Shown one piece after another: positions 17,542 to 25,276 of a stretch of DNA of 64,000 bases; the first letter of the stretch is position 1; each line of letters begins with the position of its first letter. The stretch covers positions 744,001-808,000 of the forward strand of contig NZ_CP126446.1 in the NCBI RefSeq assembly GCF_030166655.1, read 5' to 3'. The position numbers and the translations under genes were made by a program. The notes under the pieces were generated by a model. It saw only the letters and a program-made list of their open reading frames with translations, was not told the DNA's origin and did no database searches. This DNA is from Pontibacillus chungwhensis (GTDB lineage: Bacteria > Bacillota > Bacilli > Bacillales > BH030062).

Positions 17542-17730
17542 ATGACAAGTCGTAATGGCAGTAAGGGCAGTCAAAATCAAAGCTCACCAAAACGAACAGG
17601 GAAATTAAAAGGCGGTAAAATGAACGAAGAATTTGGCAAAGAAATCGCTTCTGGAGATAACAACAAAGGAACAGAATACCGTTCAAAAAAAGGGGCTAAG
17701 TCCCAATTAAAGAATCCAGGAAATCATTAA
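17542..17730 (+). CDS. Small hydrophilic basic protein, possibly a spore protein
   Basis: 62 residues, rich in Lys, Gly, Ser and Asn, without hydrophobic segments (starts MTSRNGSKGSQNQSS). AATAAGGAG provides the ribosome site. I do not recognise the family. The composition and size recall minor small acid-soluble spore proteins, and the upstream sigma-G-like promoter and downstream YhcN-type gene with a similar promoter support forespore expression. That role is inference. A strong terminator follows. Confidence 0.6.
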   Translation: MTSRNGSKGSQNQSSPKRTGKLKGGKMNEEFGKEIASGDNNKGTEYRSKKGAKSQLKNPGNH

Positions 17731-17733
17731 AAG

Positions 17734-17764
17734 AAAGCACGCCCAAAATTTGGGCGTGCTTATT
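17734..17764 (+). terminator. Rho-independent terminator after small basic protein gene
   Basis: AAGCACGCCCAAA and TTTGGGCGTGCTT pair perfectly and are followed by ATTTT. Confidence 0.88.
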
Positions 17765-17767
17765 TTC

Positions 17768-17797
17768 GTATAAAGGCGGATGAACGATTCCATACTA
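17768..17797 (+). promoter_or_regulatory. Candidate sigma-G promoter for YhcN/YlaJ-type gene
   Basis: GTATA (17768-17772) and CATACTA (17791-17797) are 18 bp apart and match the sigma-G consensus GHATR/CATNHTA fully. The expected transcript start near 17804 lies upstream of the ATG at 17828 but downstream of the longer in-frame ATG at 17780. It therefore also decides the start codon. Confidence 0.6.
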
Positions 17798-17827
17798 AGG
17801 GCACAAAAACAACTAGGAGGTACTAAC

Positions 17828-18430
17828 ATGAATATGAAGTTAGTAGGTGTATCCATTCTTTCTGCAGCGGTATTATTTGGATGTTCAGCAGAGGGTGACA
17901 AGGAATCCCGCATGGGCACAAAAGGTAATGACTATGAACAGAGCGCTCATAACGAGCAGAATTACAATGCTCAAAAAGATGGCTTCAACCAAGTGAATTA
18001 TGACAACGGTCCATACGATGGTCAAATGAATAATGGCCAAGATTACGGCGAAGAAAATGTGGGCAATGAAGACACATACAAAGACGACGATCGTCGTTAC
18101 AGTGTAGCGAATAAAGTAGCTGATAAAATCACAGCAGATGTCGATCAAGTGAAACGCGCTTACGTGCTAAAAACAGACCGTAATGCTTATGTGGCTGTTG
18201 TGAAAAAAGGCGAAACGACAAAAGAATTAAATGACGATTTAAAGAAGAAAATTGCTAAAGCGGCAAAATCTGCAGACAAAGACATTAACAATGTATTCGT
18301 TTCTGCAAACCCTGACTTCTTTGACATGACAGGCGACTATGTTCAAAACGTACAAAACGGCAAACCGGTTCGTGGATTCTTTGATGAGTTTGGTCAGATG
18401 ATTAAACGTATTTTCCCGGAAGCTAAATAG
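17828..18430 (+). CDS. YhcN/YlaJ family sporulation lipoprotein
   Basis: 200 residues. The lipoprotein signal MNMKLVGVSILSAAVLFGC has its lipobox cysteine at residue 19. An Asn/Gln/Tyr/Asp-rich linker follows (about 20-85), then the YhcN/YlaJ domain (about 88-170) with VADKITADVDQVKRAYVLKTDRNAYVAV. AGGAGG lies 8 bp before this ATG. Bacillus subtilis yhcN is forespore-specific under sigma-G, and a matching promoter is present here. Family members sit in the inner spore membrane and affect germination or outgrowth. Confidence 0.85.
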   Translation: MNMKLVGVSILSAAVLFGCSAEGDKESRMGTKGNDYEQSAHNEQNYNAQKDGFNQVNYDNGPYDGQMNNGQDYGEENVGNEDTYKDDDRRYSVANKVADKITADVDQVKRAYVLKTDRNAYVAVVKKGETTKELNDDLKKKIAKAAKSADKDINNVFVSANPDFFDMTGDYVQNVQNGKPVRGFFDEFGQMIKRIFPEAK

Positions 18431-18441
18431 AGTGAGATGAG

Positions 18442-18468
18442 ACCCCCGTTGAGTGCGGGGGTTTTTTT
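18442..18468 (+). terminator. Rho-independent terminator after YhcN-type gene
   Basis: ACCCCCG and CGGGGGT pair with a short loop and a run of seven T. Array A begins 25 bp downstream. Confidence 0.85.
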
Positions 18469-18492
18469 GTTTTTTGGTTGGAGTGGGGGAGA

Positions 18493-19420
18493 GGCTCGAG
18501 TTGGGTGAGGTGGCTCAAGTATCGGGGGAGTGGCTCGAGTTCGGGCGTGGCGGCTCAAGTAGCGGGGGAGCGGCTCGAGTTTGGGCGTGGCGGCTCAAGT
18601 AGCGGGGGAGCGGCTCGAGTTTGGGCGTGGCGGCTCAAGTAGCGGGGGAGAGGCTCAAGTTCGGGCGTGGCGGCTCAAGTATCGGATGAGTGGCTCAAGC
18701 AGAGGAGAAGCGACACAAGAAAAGGACTAATTGACTCAAGCGTCGAAAAGAACGACTCGAGTGAGTACGAATGAGCTCAAGCTGGCGGGATGTGGCTCAA
18801 GTAGGGGAAAACCGGCTCGAGACAAGAGGAAAGTGGCCCAAGTATGAGAGGCGGATGAGGAATGAGCTCAAGTTGCGAAAGAGAGGATCGAGTAGCGGCG
18901 TGGCGACTCAAGCAGAGGAGAAGCGACTCAAGCAGAGGAGAAGTGACACAAGAAAAGGACTAATTGACTCGAGCGTCGAAAAGAACGACTCGAGTGAGTA
19001 CGAATGGGCTCAAGCTGGCGGGTAGTGGCTCAAGTAGGAGAAAACCGGCTCGAGACAAGAGGAAAGTGGCTCAAGTATGCGAGGCGGATGAGAAATGGGC
19101 TCAAGTTGCGAAAGAGAGGCTCGAGTAGCGGCGTGGCGGCTCAAGTAGCGTGGGAGCGACTCAAGCAAAGGAGAAGTGACACAAGAAAAGGACTAATTGA
19201 CTCGAGCGTCGAAAAGAACGACTCGAGTGAGTACGAATGAGCTCAAGCTGGTAGGTAGTGGCTCAAGTAGGAGAAAACCGGCTCGAGACAAGAGGAAAGT
19301 GGCTCAAGTATGAGAGGCGGATGAGAATGGGCTCAAGTTGGGAAGGAGAGGCTCGAGAACCGGCTCAAGCTCCGCCGCAGCGACTCAAGTTCTCTCACAC
19401 CGGCTCAAGCCAACCCCTGC
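18493..19420. repeat. Tandem array A: 20-21 bp GRCTCRAG units with 233-bp higher-order period
   Basis: About 45 consecutive units each start with GGCTCAAG, GGCTCGAG, GACTCAAG or a close variant. Nearly all are 20 or 21 bp long. The first ~200 bp is a 40-bp dimer alternating GGCTCGAGTTTGGGCGTGGC and GGCTCAAGTAGCGGGGGAGC. From about 18712 an 11-unit block repeats. The landmark GACACAAGAAAAGGAC occurs at 18712, 18945 and 19178, exactly 233 bp apart each time, and one unit in each block is 30 bp. The period is not a multiple of three and frames shift between copies, so this is not coding. The array lies between a terminator and the NERD gene. Confidence 0.93.
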
Positions 19421-19495
19421 CTTCTAGGAAAGAGGACAAATTATTTCCATTTTCTAACTAGTCTTGCTATATTAAATTTGAAAGGAAGTGATTAA

Positions 19496-20470
19496 TTGGT
19501 AAACATGAAAAAGCGAACAGTACCTCCTGTCATTAGGCAAACAGAGGCTTTGCTCAGAAGGTTGCCTGAACAGCATCCGAAGCGAGAATTGATTGAGAAG
19601 GATGTTAATAGAAGGTGGGCTGGTTACCGGGGCGAACAGGCGTTAGATTATTTTTTAAGGTTTCTGCCTTTTTCCACTTATCGAATTTTTCATGATCTTC
19701 GTTTAAATTTATATGGGAATTCATTTCAAATTGATACCCTTGTACTTACTCCGAATGTTGGTTTCTTGATTGAAGTAAAGAATTTGGCTGGGGTGATAAC
19801 GGTTGATGAGGAATTAGGGCAATTTACAGTTGTAAAACAAGGGATTACAAAGAAATATCAAAACCCTTTGGCCCAGGTTAACCGGCAACTTATCCAATTA
19901 AAGCAATGGTTCCAGGCACATGAGGTCTACACTTATCCAATAGTGCCTCTTGTATCAATTAGTAATCCTAATACCGAACTACATTTTAAAGATTCACTTT
20001 CTGTTCCAATCACTCAATTAGATGTAACCATCGAGCGAATTAAGAAGCTCTATGCTTTTTATGAAAATAAAAAGTCTTTCTCCTTGGATCCTATAGAGCG
20101 ATCTTTACTTCGAAATCATCGCCCCTTTTATTCTGATATCCTCAAAATGTATTCGATTCCTTCCTCTCTTATTCAAACTGGTATTCAATGTCCTGTCTGT
20201 AAAGAATATGGTATGGCTCGTATCAAGTTGTCTTGGGAGTGCCCTGACTGTTCAACCCGCTCTAGGCAGGCTCATCGTCTTGCGTTAGCTGATTACTTTT
20301 TGTTATACGGATCAACGCTGACTAATAAAAGATGTCAGGAGTTTCTTGGTATACGATCACGGCATGCTGTTGCCAAACTACTAAGCCGTATGCCTCTTTC
20401 CTATACAGGCTCCACGAATGCTTTAACGTATGTGACTCCCTCAAACATCGAAGAACTCATACCACAATAA
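19496..20470 (+). CDS. NERD (nuclease-related) domain protein with C-terminal zinc-ribbon-like segment
   Basis: 324 residues. The NERD domain spans about 35-165: RWAGYRGEQALDYFLRFLP, FHDLRLNLYGNSFQIDTLVLTP and VGFLIEVKNLAG carry the acidic and Glu-x-Lys pattern of a restriction-like nuclease core. Near residue 230 CPVCKEYG...CPDCS gives two CxxC pairs likely to bind zinc, followed by a helical C-terminus. TTG start 6 bp after AAAGGAAGTG; the next ATG is too far from that site. NERD proteins are scattered by transfer and their targets are unknown. It lies directly after array A. Confidence 0.85.
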   Translation: MVNMKKRTVPPVIRQTEALLRRLPEQHPKRELIEKDVNRRWAGYRGEQALDYFLRFLPFSTYRIFHDLRLNLYGNSFQIDTLVLTPNVGFLIEVKNLAGVITVDEELGQFTVVKQGITKKYQNPLAQVNRQLIQLKQWFQAHEVYTYPIVPLVSISNPNTELHFKDSLSVPITQLDVTIERIKKLYAFYENKKSFSLDPIERSLLRNHRPFYSDILKMYSIPSSLIQTGIQCPVCKEYGMARIKLSWECPDCSTRSRQAHRLALADYFLLYGSTLTNKRCQEFLGIRSRHAVAKLLSRMPLSYTGSTNALTYVTPSNIEELIPQ

Positions 20471-20471
20471 A

Positions 20472-20498
20472 AAAACACCCAGGCAACCTGAGTGTTTT
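20472..20498. terminator. Imperfect bidirectional terminator
   Basis: AAAACACCCAGG and CCTGAGTGTTTT pair with one mismatch around CAA. It lies between convergent genes, with A-runs on the left and T-runs on the right. Confidence 0.65.
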
Positions 20499-21171
20499 AA
20501 TTAGGTGGGGGATACTCACTGATATGAATAGTGTGATCCCCATCTAAGATATAAGCGAAAAAGATGGACTTCGTCGAAGTGAAGTCTTGTTTTTTAAGCT
20601 GTTCAAGTAGCCAGGCTTCATCCTTTTTTACGAGCGAGAGATTGCGGTGCTGGACCTTCCCTTCTACGATGACGGACAAGGGAATGCCTTGGTACGGTAG
20701 CTCCATCCCCATATCTGCAGGGGTGAGAGGGGCACTCTCTCGTTTTGGGATGACACTGACATCGCCGTTTGGCTCTAGAAAGGCATATTCAATGTCTTTT
20801 ACACGTGGGTGACCCGACGTTCTGAGCACTGAGAGGAGTTCGACTAAAGAGAATCGTGACTTTTTTAAGTTTTCGGGTAAAATGACGCCGTGGCGAACCA
20901 AAACGGTGGGCTGGCCGATTATAAAATGCTTGATGCCATCCATAAGGCTCATTCGGGATAGGGCATAGTGAGTAAGCCCGATCCCGATAATGCCGATAAA
21001 AGATTGAACGTATGTATCAATTTGAATCGGTTGAAAGGCTACATAAGCTAAGAAAAACAAGGCTGCAAAATCGTGGGGGGTTAATTGGGCAAGAGCTGAT
21101 TTTCCCAATAAACGAACCACTAAAATATAGAGGACAAAAATCAATAACAACGGTGGAAGAAAGTTAAGCAT
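20497..21171 (-). CDS. DUF421 (YetF-type) membrane protein
   Basis: 224 residues from ATG 21171 (GGAAGGCGGG upstream); a longer in-frame ATG at 21195 has no site. Three N-terminal helices precede a cytosolic-type domain with KHFIIGQPTVLVRHGVILPENLKKSRFSLVELLSVLR, the recognisable DUF421 core, and IEYAFLEPNGDVSVIPK. Members of this family (YetF, YkjA, YrbG and relatives) include sporulation- and germination-linked proteins, but the molecular role is unsettled. Confidence 0.88.
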   Translation of the reverse strand: MLNFLPPLLLIFVLYILVVRLLGKSALAQLTPHDFAALFFLAYVAFQPIQIDTYVQSFIGIIGIGLTHYALSRMSLMDGIKHFIIGQPTVLVRHGVILPENLKKSRFSLVELLSVLRTSGHPRVKDIEYAFLEPNGDVSVIPKRESAPLTPADMGMELPYQGIPLSVIVEGKVQHRNLSLVKKDEAWLLEQLKKQDFTSTKSIFFAYILDGDHTIHISEYPPPN

Positions 21172-21234
21172 ACGATCCCGCCTTCCCAACAACATTAACC
21201 GTTAGTCTGTGTTGGGAAGTGAAATGTATGCAAG

Positions 21235-22464
21235 CTATTTCGCGACTTTCATATTTTCACGCTCTGTCATGTCAGCAGGGCGGATCCAGGCCACTTTTTC
21301 TGAGGTTTCGGCGTGCTCCTGGAGGTGTTGCTGGATCGTCTGGATATGATCGACCATTGTGGATACGGTCATTTCGAGCTCCATTAAGTGGGATTGTTGT
21401 TCCATTGTGAGTTCTGATGATCCTTCTGTTTTAGACGTGAGGCCTTGTGTGAGCGTCATAACCTCTTGCATCATGTCGATGAGTCGTTGGTTCTCGGCTT
21501 CGACCTCGGTTGAGTCCCGCTTAATTTCGTGGGATTGGCTTGAGAGCGTTCGGATGCTTGAGATGACGTCATCAAAGATATGAATCATTTGTGTTCCTTT
21601 TTGTTTTCCTTCTTCTAAGACGTGAATGTCTCGTTCGTAGGATTTTTCTTGATCTGAGATGCTGGTGTTTACATCTTTTACGATTTTCTCAATGGTCTCG
21701 GCGCTTCCTTTAACTTGTGTGGAGAGCTTGCGGATTTCTTCTGCGACAACGCCGAATCCCGCACCGTGGCTCCCTGCTCGCGCGGCCTCGATGGAGGCAT
21801 TAAGGGCGAGAAGGTTTGTTTGATTGGAGATGTATTCAATACTGCTCAGCGCTTGAGTCACTTCTTTCATTTTGACAAGGAGCTGTTGATTATACTCTCC
21901 GAACTGTTTAGTGATGGCAATAATTTTTGAGAAGACAAGGTTGAAGTCATCTGCTTTTTGTTTTCCTTCATTTGAAAGCTCCGTGACTTCTTCTGTCGTT
22001 GAATTCGTTACTTCAATTATGGCGTCGAGATTCTGGATCATGCCGTTGATCTTTCCAAGCTGTTCTCCGAAGTACTTAATATGATCTTGCTGTTGGTGAA
22101 TGTCTTGGACCATATCCATGAGCTGATCATTGACTTGTTCTGAAGATGAACTAACCTGGCTATTCATTGCGTTCATGTGGCCGATATGAGTTTCTAAATG
22201 TCGGAGTTCTTCTAGAGAAGTCTGGATGGCGTTTGAGTTCGTTGGTGGTGTATCTTCTATAGGTTGCTTAGGTTCAGGCCCTTTAGAAGACAGGTTGTTC
22301 CTTATAAAAAGAAATGCAACTCCAACCGTTGCGATTAAAGATCCTCCTATCGCATAGTAGAGGGTGGTGCTATAGAAATTGTAAAACGATAGAGCTAAAG
22401 CGTAGAGGAAGAGCGCACTTATGATAAGAATCGTTTGTTTAGAAAGAGTTTGGATGGTCTTCAT
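21235..22464 (-). CDS. Methyl-accepting chemotaxis-like signalling protein without a large sensor domain
   Basis: 409 residues. Two closely spaced membrane helices lie at residues about 11-30 and 34-53 with almost no external loop. A long coiled-coil signalling domain follows, with the MCP hairpin core [19 protein letters not shown]...GFGVVAEEIRKLS. No HAMP or Cache domain is seen. The start codon overlaps the stop of the ECF transporter gene by 4 bp (ATGA). It may report the state of that transporter or of the membrane rather than bind a ligand outside; this is inference. Confidence 0.87.
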   Translation of the reverse strand: MKTIQTLSKQTILIISALFLYALALSFYNFYSTTLYYAIGGSLIATVGVAFLFIRNNLSSKGPEPKQPIEDTPPTNSNAIQTSLEELRHLETHIGHMNAMNSQVSSSSEQVNDQLMDMVQDIHQQQDHIKYFGEQLGKINGMIQNLDAIIEVTNSTTEEVTELSNEGKQKADDFNLVFSKIIAITKQFGEYNQQLLVKMKEVTQALSSIEYISNQTNLLALNASIEAARAGSHGAGFGVVAEEIRKLSTQVKGSAETIEKIVKDVNTSISDQEKSYERDIHVLEEGKQKGTQMIHIFDDVISSIRTLSSQSHEIKRDSTEVEAENQRLIDMMQEVMTLTQGLTSKTEGSSELTMEQQSHLMELEMTVSTMVDHIQTIQQHLQEHAETSEKVAWIRPADMTERENMKVAK

Positions 22465-23057
22465 GCGATGAGTCTCCTCTTCTGTAAGATGCGTTGAAGT
22501 TTAAAGGAAAAGGGAAGTCCTACCGCATACACAAATGAGATCTTAATCAGGTTAAATGGAATGATAACGAGTAAGACGGCGGTGCGGAAGTCCGTAACAA
22601 ATGGGTTCGCCTCTGTGAATGAGGTTAAGTATTGATCCATGTTAAGTCCCAGGAGGTTCATGATCGTAGGTAATATAAAGTAGTAATTTAAAAAGAACAT
22701 CGCTGTTAGAAAGACCGTGATGGACAGGGCGAAGCTTTTCCAATCAAGTTTCTTCTGGTAATGATAGAAGAAACCTATTAATCCGACGATTAAGGCGCCC
22801 GATAGGAAGTTTGCGATTTGGTTAATCGGTAAGCCTACATAGCTGCCGTGAGATAGGTATTCAATGCCATTCTTTAGGAATTGAACCATCACTCCCGCTA
22901 CAGGGCCCATCGTGATCGCGCCAATCAATGCCGGAACATCGCTCACATCAAGGGTTAGGAAAACTGGGAAAAATGGTAGAGGTACTTTAAAGAAATATAA
23001 AATCATACTGATGGCCGCTAGTATACCAATGGCGGTCATTTTTTGTAGTTTCGTCAT
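22461..23057 (-). CDS. ECF transporter S component, RibU-like
   Basis: 198 residues from ATG 23057, preceded by AAGGAG; an upstream in-frame ATG lacks a site. Six helices are predicted. The stretch PVFLTLDVSDVPALIGAITMGPVAGV followed by FLKNGIEYLS is the pattern of riboflavin-specific S components. No FMN riboswitch fits in the 75 bp upstream, so the vitamin assignment is moderate. The energising EcfAAT module is presumably elsewhere. It is coupled to the downstream chemoreceptor-like gene. Confidence 0.82.
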   Translation of the reverse strand: MTKLQKMTAIGILAAISMILYFFKVPLPFFPVFLTLDVSDVPALIGAITMGPVAGVMVQFLKNGIEYLSHGSYVGLPINQIANFLSGALIVGLIGFFYHYQKKLDWKSFALSITVFLTAMFFLNYYFILPTIMNLLGLNMDQYLTSFTEANPFVTDFRTAVLLVIIPFNLIKISFVYAVGLPFSFKLQRILQKRRLIA

Positions 23058-23081
23058 AGAAATCTCCTTTTGAATGAAATA

Positions 23082-23119
23082 GAAAAAAAGAAAAGGCAAT
23101 CGAATAGGTGATTGCCCTT
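23082..23119 (-). terminator. Minus-strand terminator after DICT gene
   Basis: On the minus strand AAGGGCAATCA pairs with CGATTGCCTTT and is followed by a long T-run. Confidence 0.78.
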
Positions 23120-23132
23120 CGTTTACTGGACG

Positions 23133-23684
23133 CTATGCGATTGGTGTTGCTTTCGTATGAGGTGCCAGAAGTGCTGTTGCTTTGTCGATAATGCGTGGAT
23201 TAGACGATTTCATTCCTCTAAATTTACGATCTTCTTCAATTTCATGAGTGCCGAAACCTTCCATGTCGTAAGCGACCATCATCGATTTAAATTTAGGTGA
23301 GTCAATGACTAGGAACCATTCACGCATAAGCTCGCTCTCTGGTGGGATTTCAATATAATTAATGCCATCATTTTGGTCCATAGGTGCATCATTTTCACCG
23401 AAGATGTACACGTTACTGTATTCTGTCATCGCCTGGAAGCGATCAATGACGTTTTTGGCACGGGAAAACTTTTGGAAACCAGCGTACACATTTCCTTGTA
23501 GTTTCTTGGTTAGAACCATGTTTTCCATCATAAGACACATGTACTCAAGCTGAGGGACTTTCGTTTCGTACTTCATGGAACGGGCGTTTAGTTGAGAAAG
23601 GGAAGCATCACTTAGGGCGTCGGTCGTTCCTTCCACTTCACCGAAACATTCTTTAAATAGCGATAAATTCTTTAACTCCATCAA
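23133..23684 (-). CDS. DICT-type sensory domain protein
   Basis: 183 residues. The central region, with LEYMCLMMENMVLTKKLQGNVYAGFQKFS, VYIFGEND and WFLVIDSPKFKSMMVA, matches the pattern of DICT domains, which occur with diguanylate cyclases and two-component proteins. No output domain is present. AGGAGGAAT precedes the ATG. An inverted repeat (CCTTTAG-7-CTAAAGG, 23711-23731) lies just upstream and may be an operator. Function is unknown; the family assignment is from pattern recognition. Confidence 0.65.
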   Translation of the reverse strand: MMELKNLSLFKECFGEVEGTTDALSDASLSQLNARSMKYETKVPQLEYMCLMMENMVLTKKLQGNVYAGFQKFSRAKNVIDRFQAMTEYSNVYIFGENDAPMDQNDGINYIEIPPESELMREWFLVIDSPKFKSMMVAYDMEGFGTHEIEEDRKFRGMKSSNPRIIDKATALLAPHTKATPIA

Positions 23685-23971
23685 AATTCCTCCTATAAAT
23701 GTATTGTTTTCCTTTAGTGTAAGTCTAAAGGACTAGGGAGAGACCAAAAAAAAGCAGCCGCTCGATCGGACTGTGAAATCAATTATGTATGTCTTGAAGA
23801 GTACGTACGGATTTTGTACATACGTTACCTCACTAATGTATCAAAGTTTATTTACCCCACCATAAACATGTTAAACATAGAAATAGAAAAAGTGTGAATC
23901 TTTTTTGGTTGTATGAATAGTGAGAACTCGTGAAAAGGTAAGAATATCAACTTTTTGAAGGAGATTCGCTC

Positions 23972-25207
23972 ATGAAATATATAGTGATATGTTTTCTAAT
24001 TTTTCTTATGGTGATCCCGTCAACAGGGCTCGCTCAAAAAACAGACCTGACAGCGGCCTTTGTGCGAAACGGGGACTTATGGGTGATCCACGATGGCAAG
24101 GAGAAAAAAGTCACGCACACGAAGACGGTTACAAGTAAACCCATATGGTCACATGACGGTCAGTATGTTGCCTTTTTGCAAAAAGGGGTTCTGAACGAGC
24201 AGGGTGAGCTTTCTGATGAGTTATGGACCTACCAGATTAAAGGACAAAAGAAGAAAAAAATCTATTCTGATGCATTCAATGCCAAATGGTCGCCAAAAGA
24301 GAATAAAATAGCCTTTCAACATGAAGGGGCATTAAGTGTCTCTGATCTAAAGAACTTCTTTAACGTCTCTGTAGGGGTTGGAGGGTACACATGGCTGCCT
24401 GAAGGGAATGGATTCTTGTTATCTTCAAACGCTATGCCTACGCCGCAAGGGTGGACGAATGCGGTACTGTATAAAAAGATGTTACCTGAAGAGCTAGTAG
24501 ATACTATGGATACGGAAGCGGAAGCGTTTTTCACAATTCCTAAACAGTTAAAAACCGACGATGCAGAGATTCCTGCTATAGGAGCGGAGGATTTTGGATT
24601 TTCTCCAAGTAAAAAATGGATGTCCTTTATTGTTTATCCGACAGCGTCCTGGTCGATGGATAGCAACATGCTTAGTGTGATTCGTACAGATGGGACAGAC
24701 TTTTCGGTTGTTGATGAAATCATTACAGGAGTCGGAACCCCGAAGTGGGCTCCTTCAGAGGACATTCTTGCCTATATCGGGGGGAGTGGACGGCTTGTTT
24801 TTGGTTTTAAGAACAAGGATCTGAAGACAAAAGAGTTTCCTGCATCAAATTCCTTAACGCCTGAGTCCTATGCAGAACTGGATTTTACTTGGTTAACAGA
24901 TGAGCAGCTTGTCACCTCGAGGGTGAAAGAAGCGGATTGGTCCAATGATCCTGCCAATCGTCCGAAGCCTGCCCTTTACAAAATCAATCTAGAAAGCCAA
25001 AAGCAAGATCAAATCTCTTCGCCCTCTGAACAGAAAGGAGACTACCATCCTATGTTCTTAGAGAAAGAGAAGAAGCTGGCTTGGCTGAGAGGGAATGATT
25101 TGATTGATGAGCATAAAGATGTTTGGATAGCGGAGGAATATGGTTCAAAAGCAGAAAAATGGGTCGAAAATGTGAGTGAAATCTCGTTTTACGAGCCGGA
25201 ACACTAG
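23972..25207 (+). CDS. Secreted TolB-like beta-propeller protein
   Basis: 411 residues. The signal peptide MKYIVICFLIFLMVIPSTGLA has its cleavage near residue 21. Repeated blade-like segments follow, such as DLWVIHDGKEKKVT, PIWSHDGQYVAFLQKG, AKWSPKENKIAFQHEGA and PKWAPSEDILAYIGG, typical of WD40-like/TolB propellers. No catalytic domain is attached, so it is probably a binding or scaffold protein at the cell surface. AAGGAGATTC precedes the ATG. Confidence 0.78.
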   Translation: MKYIVICFLIFLMVIPSTGLAQKTDLTAAFVRNGDLWVIHDGKEKKVTHTKTVTSKPIWSHDGQYVAFLQKGVLNEQGELSDELWTYQIKGQKKKKIYSDAFNAKWSPKENKIAFQHEGALSVSDLKNFFNVSVGVGGYTWLPEGNGFLLSSNAMPTPQGWTNAVLYKKMLPEELVDTMDTEAEAFFTIPKQLKTDDAEIPAIGAEDFGFSPSKKWMSFIVYPTASWSMDSNMLSVIRTDGTDFSVVDEIITGVGTPKWAPSEDILAYIGGSGRLVFGFKNKDLKTKEFPASNSLTPESYAELDFTWLTDEQLVTSRVKEADWSNDPANRPKPALYKINLESQKQDQISSPSEQKGDYHPMFLEKEKKLAWLRGNDLIDEHKDVWIAEEYGSKAEKWVENVSEISFYEPEH

Positions 25208-25213
25208 GAAAAC

Positions 25214-25244
25214 GTTCATTCCTAAACAACCTCCTTCATACAAT
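25214..25244 (+). promoter_or_regulatory. Candidate sigma-E promoter of spoVR
   Basis: CATACAAT (25237-25244) is an exact match to the sigma-E -10 consensus. A weak -35 (TCATT, from 25216) lies about 14-15 bp upstream. The predicted transcript start near 25250 is 27 bp before the GTG start. Bacillus subtilis spoVR is transcribed by sigma-E. Confidence 0.5.
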
Positions 25245-25270
25245 TGTTATAAGACTTGTATGAAGGGGAG
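25231..25270. repeat. Inverted repeat spanning the spoVR -10 region and ribosome binding site
   Basis: CCTTCATACAA and TTGTATGAAGG form perfect 11-bp arms separated by 12 bp. The left arm includes the sigma-E-like -10 and the right arm overlaps the AAGGGGAG ribosome site. There is no T-run, so it is unlikely to be a terminator for the upstream gene. Confidence 0.6.
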
Positions 25271-25276
25271 ATCGAT

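Noticed and set aside
18771-19461. Three consecutive reading frames of 67-84 codons on the plus strand (18771, 19004, 19258)
   Set aside because: They are the same repeated sequence read in shifting frames because the 233-bp period is not a multiple of three. They lack ribosome sites and lie wholly in array A.
23058-23132. FMN riboswitch expected upstream of a RibU-like gene
   Set aside because: The gap is only about 75 bp, holds the neighbour's terminator and lacks the conserved RFN elements.
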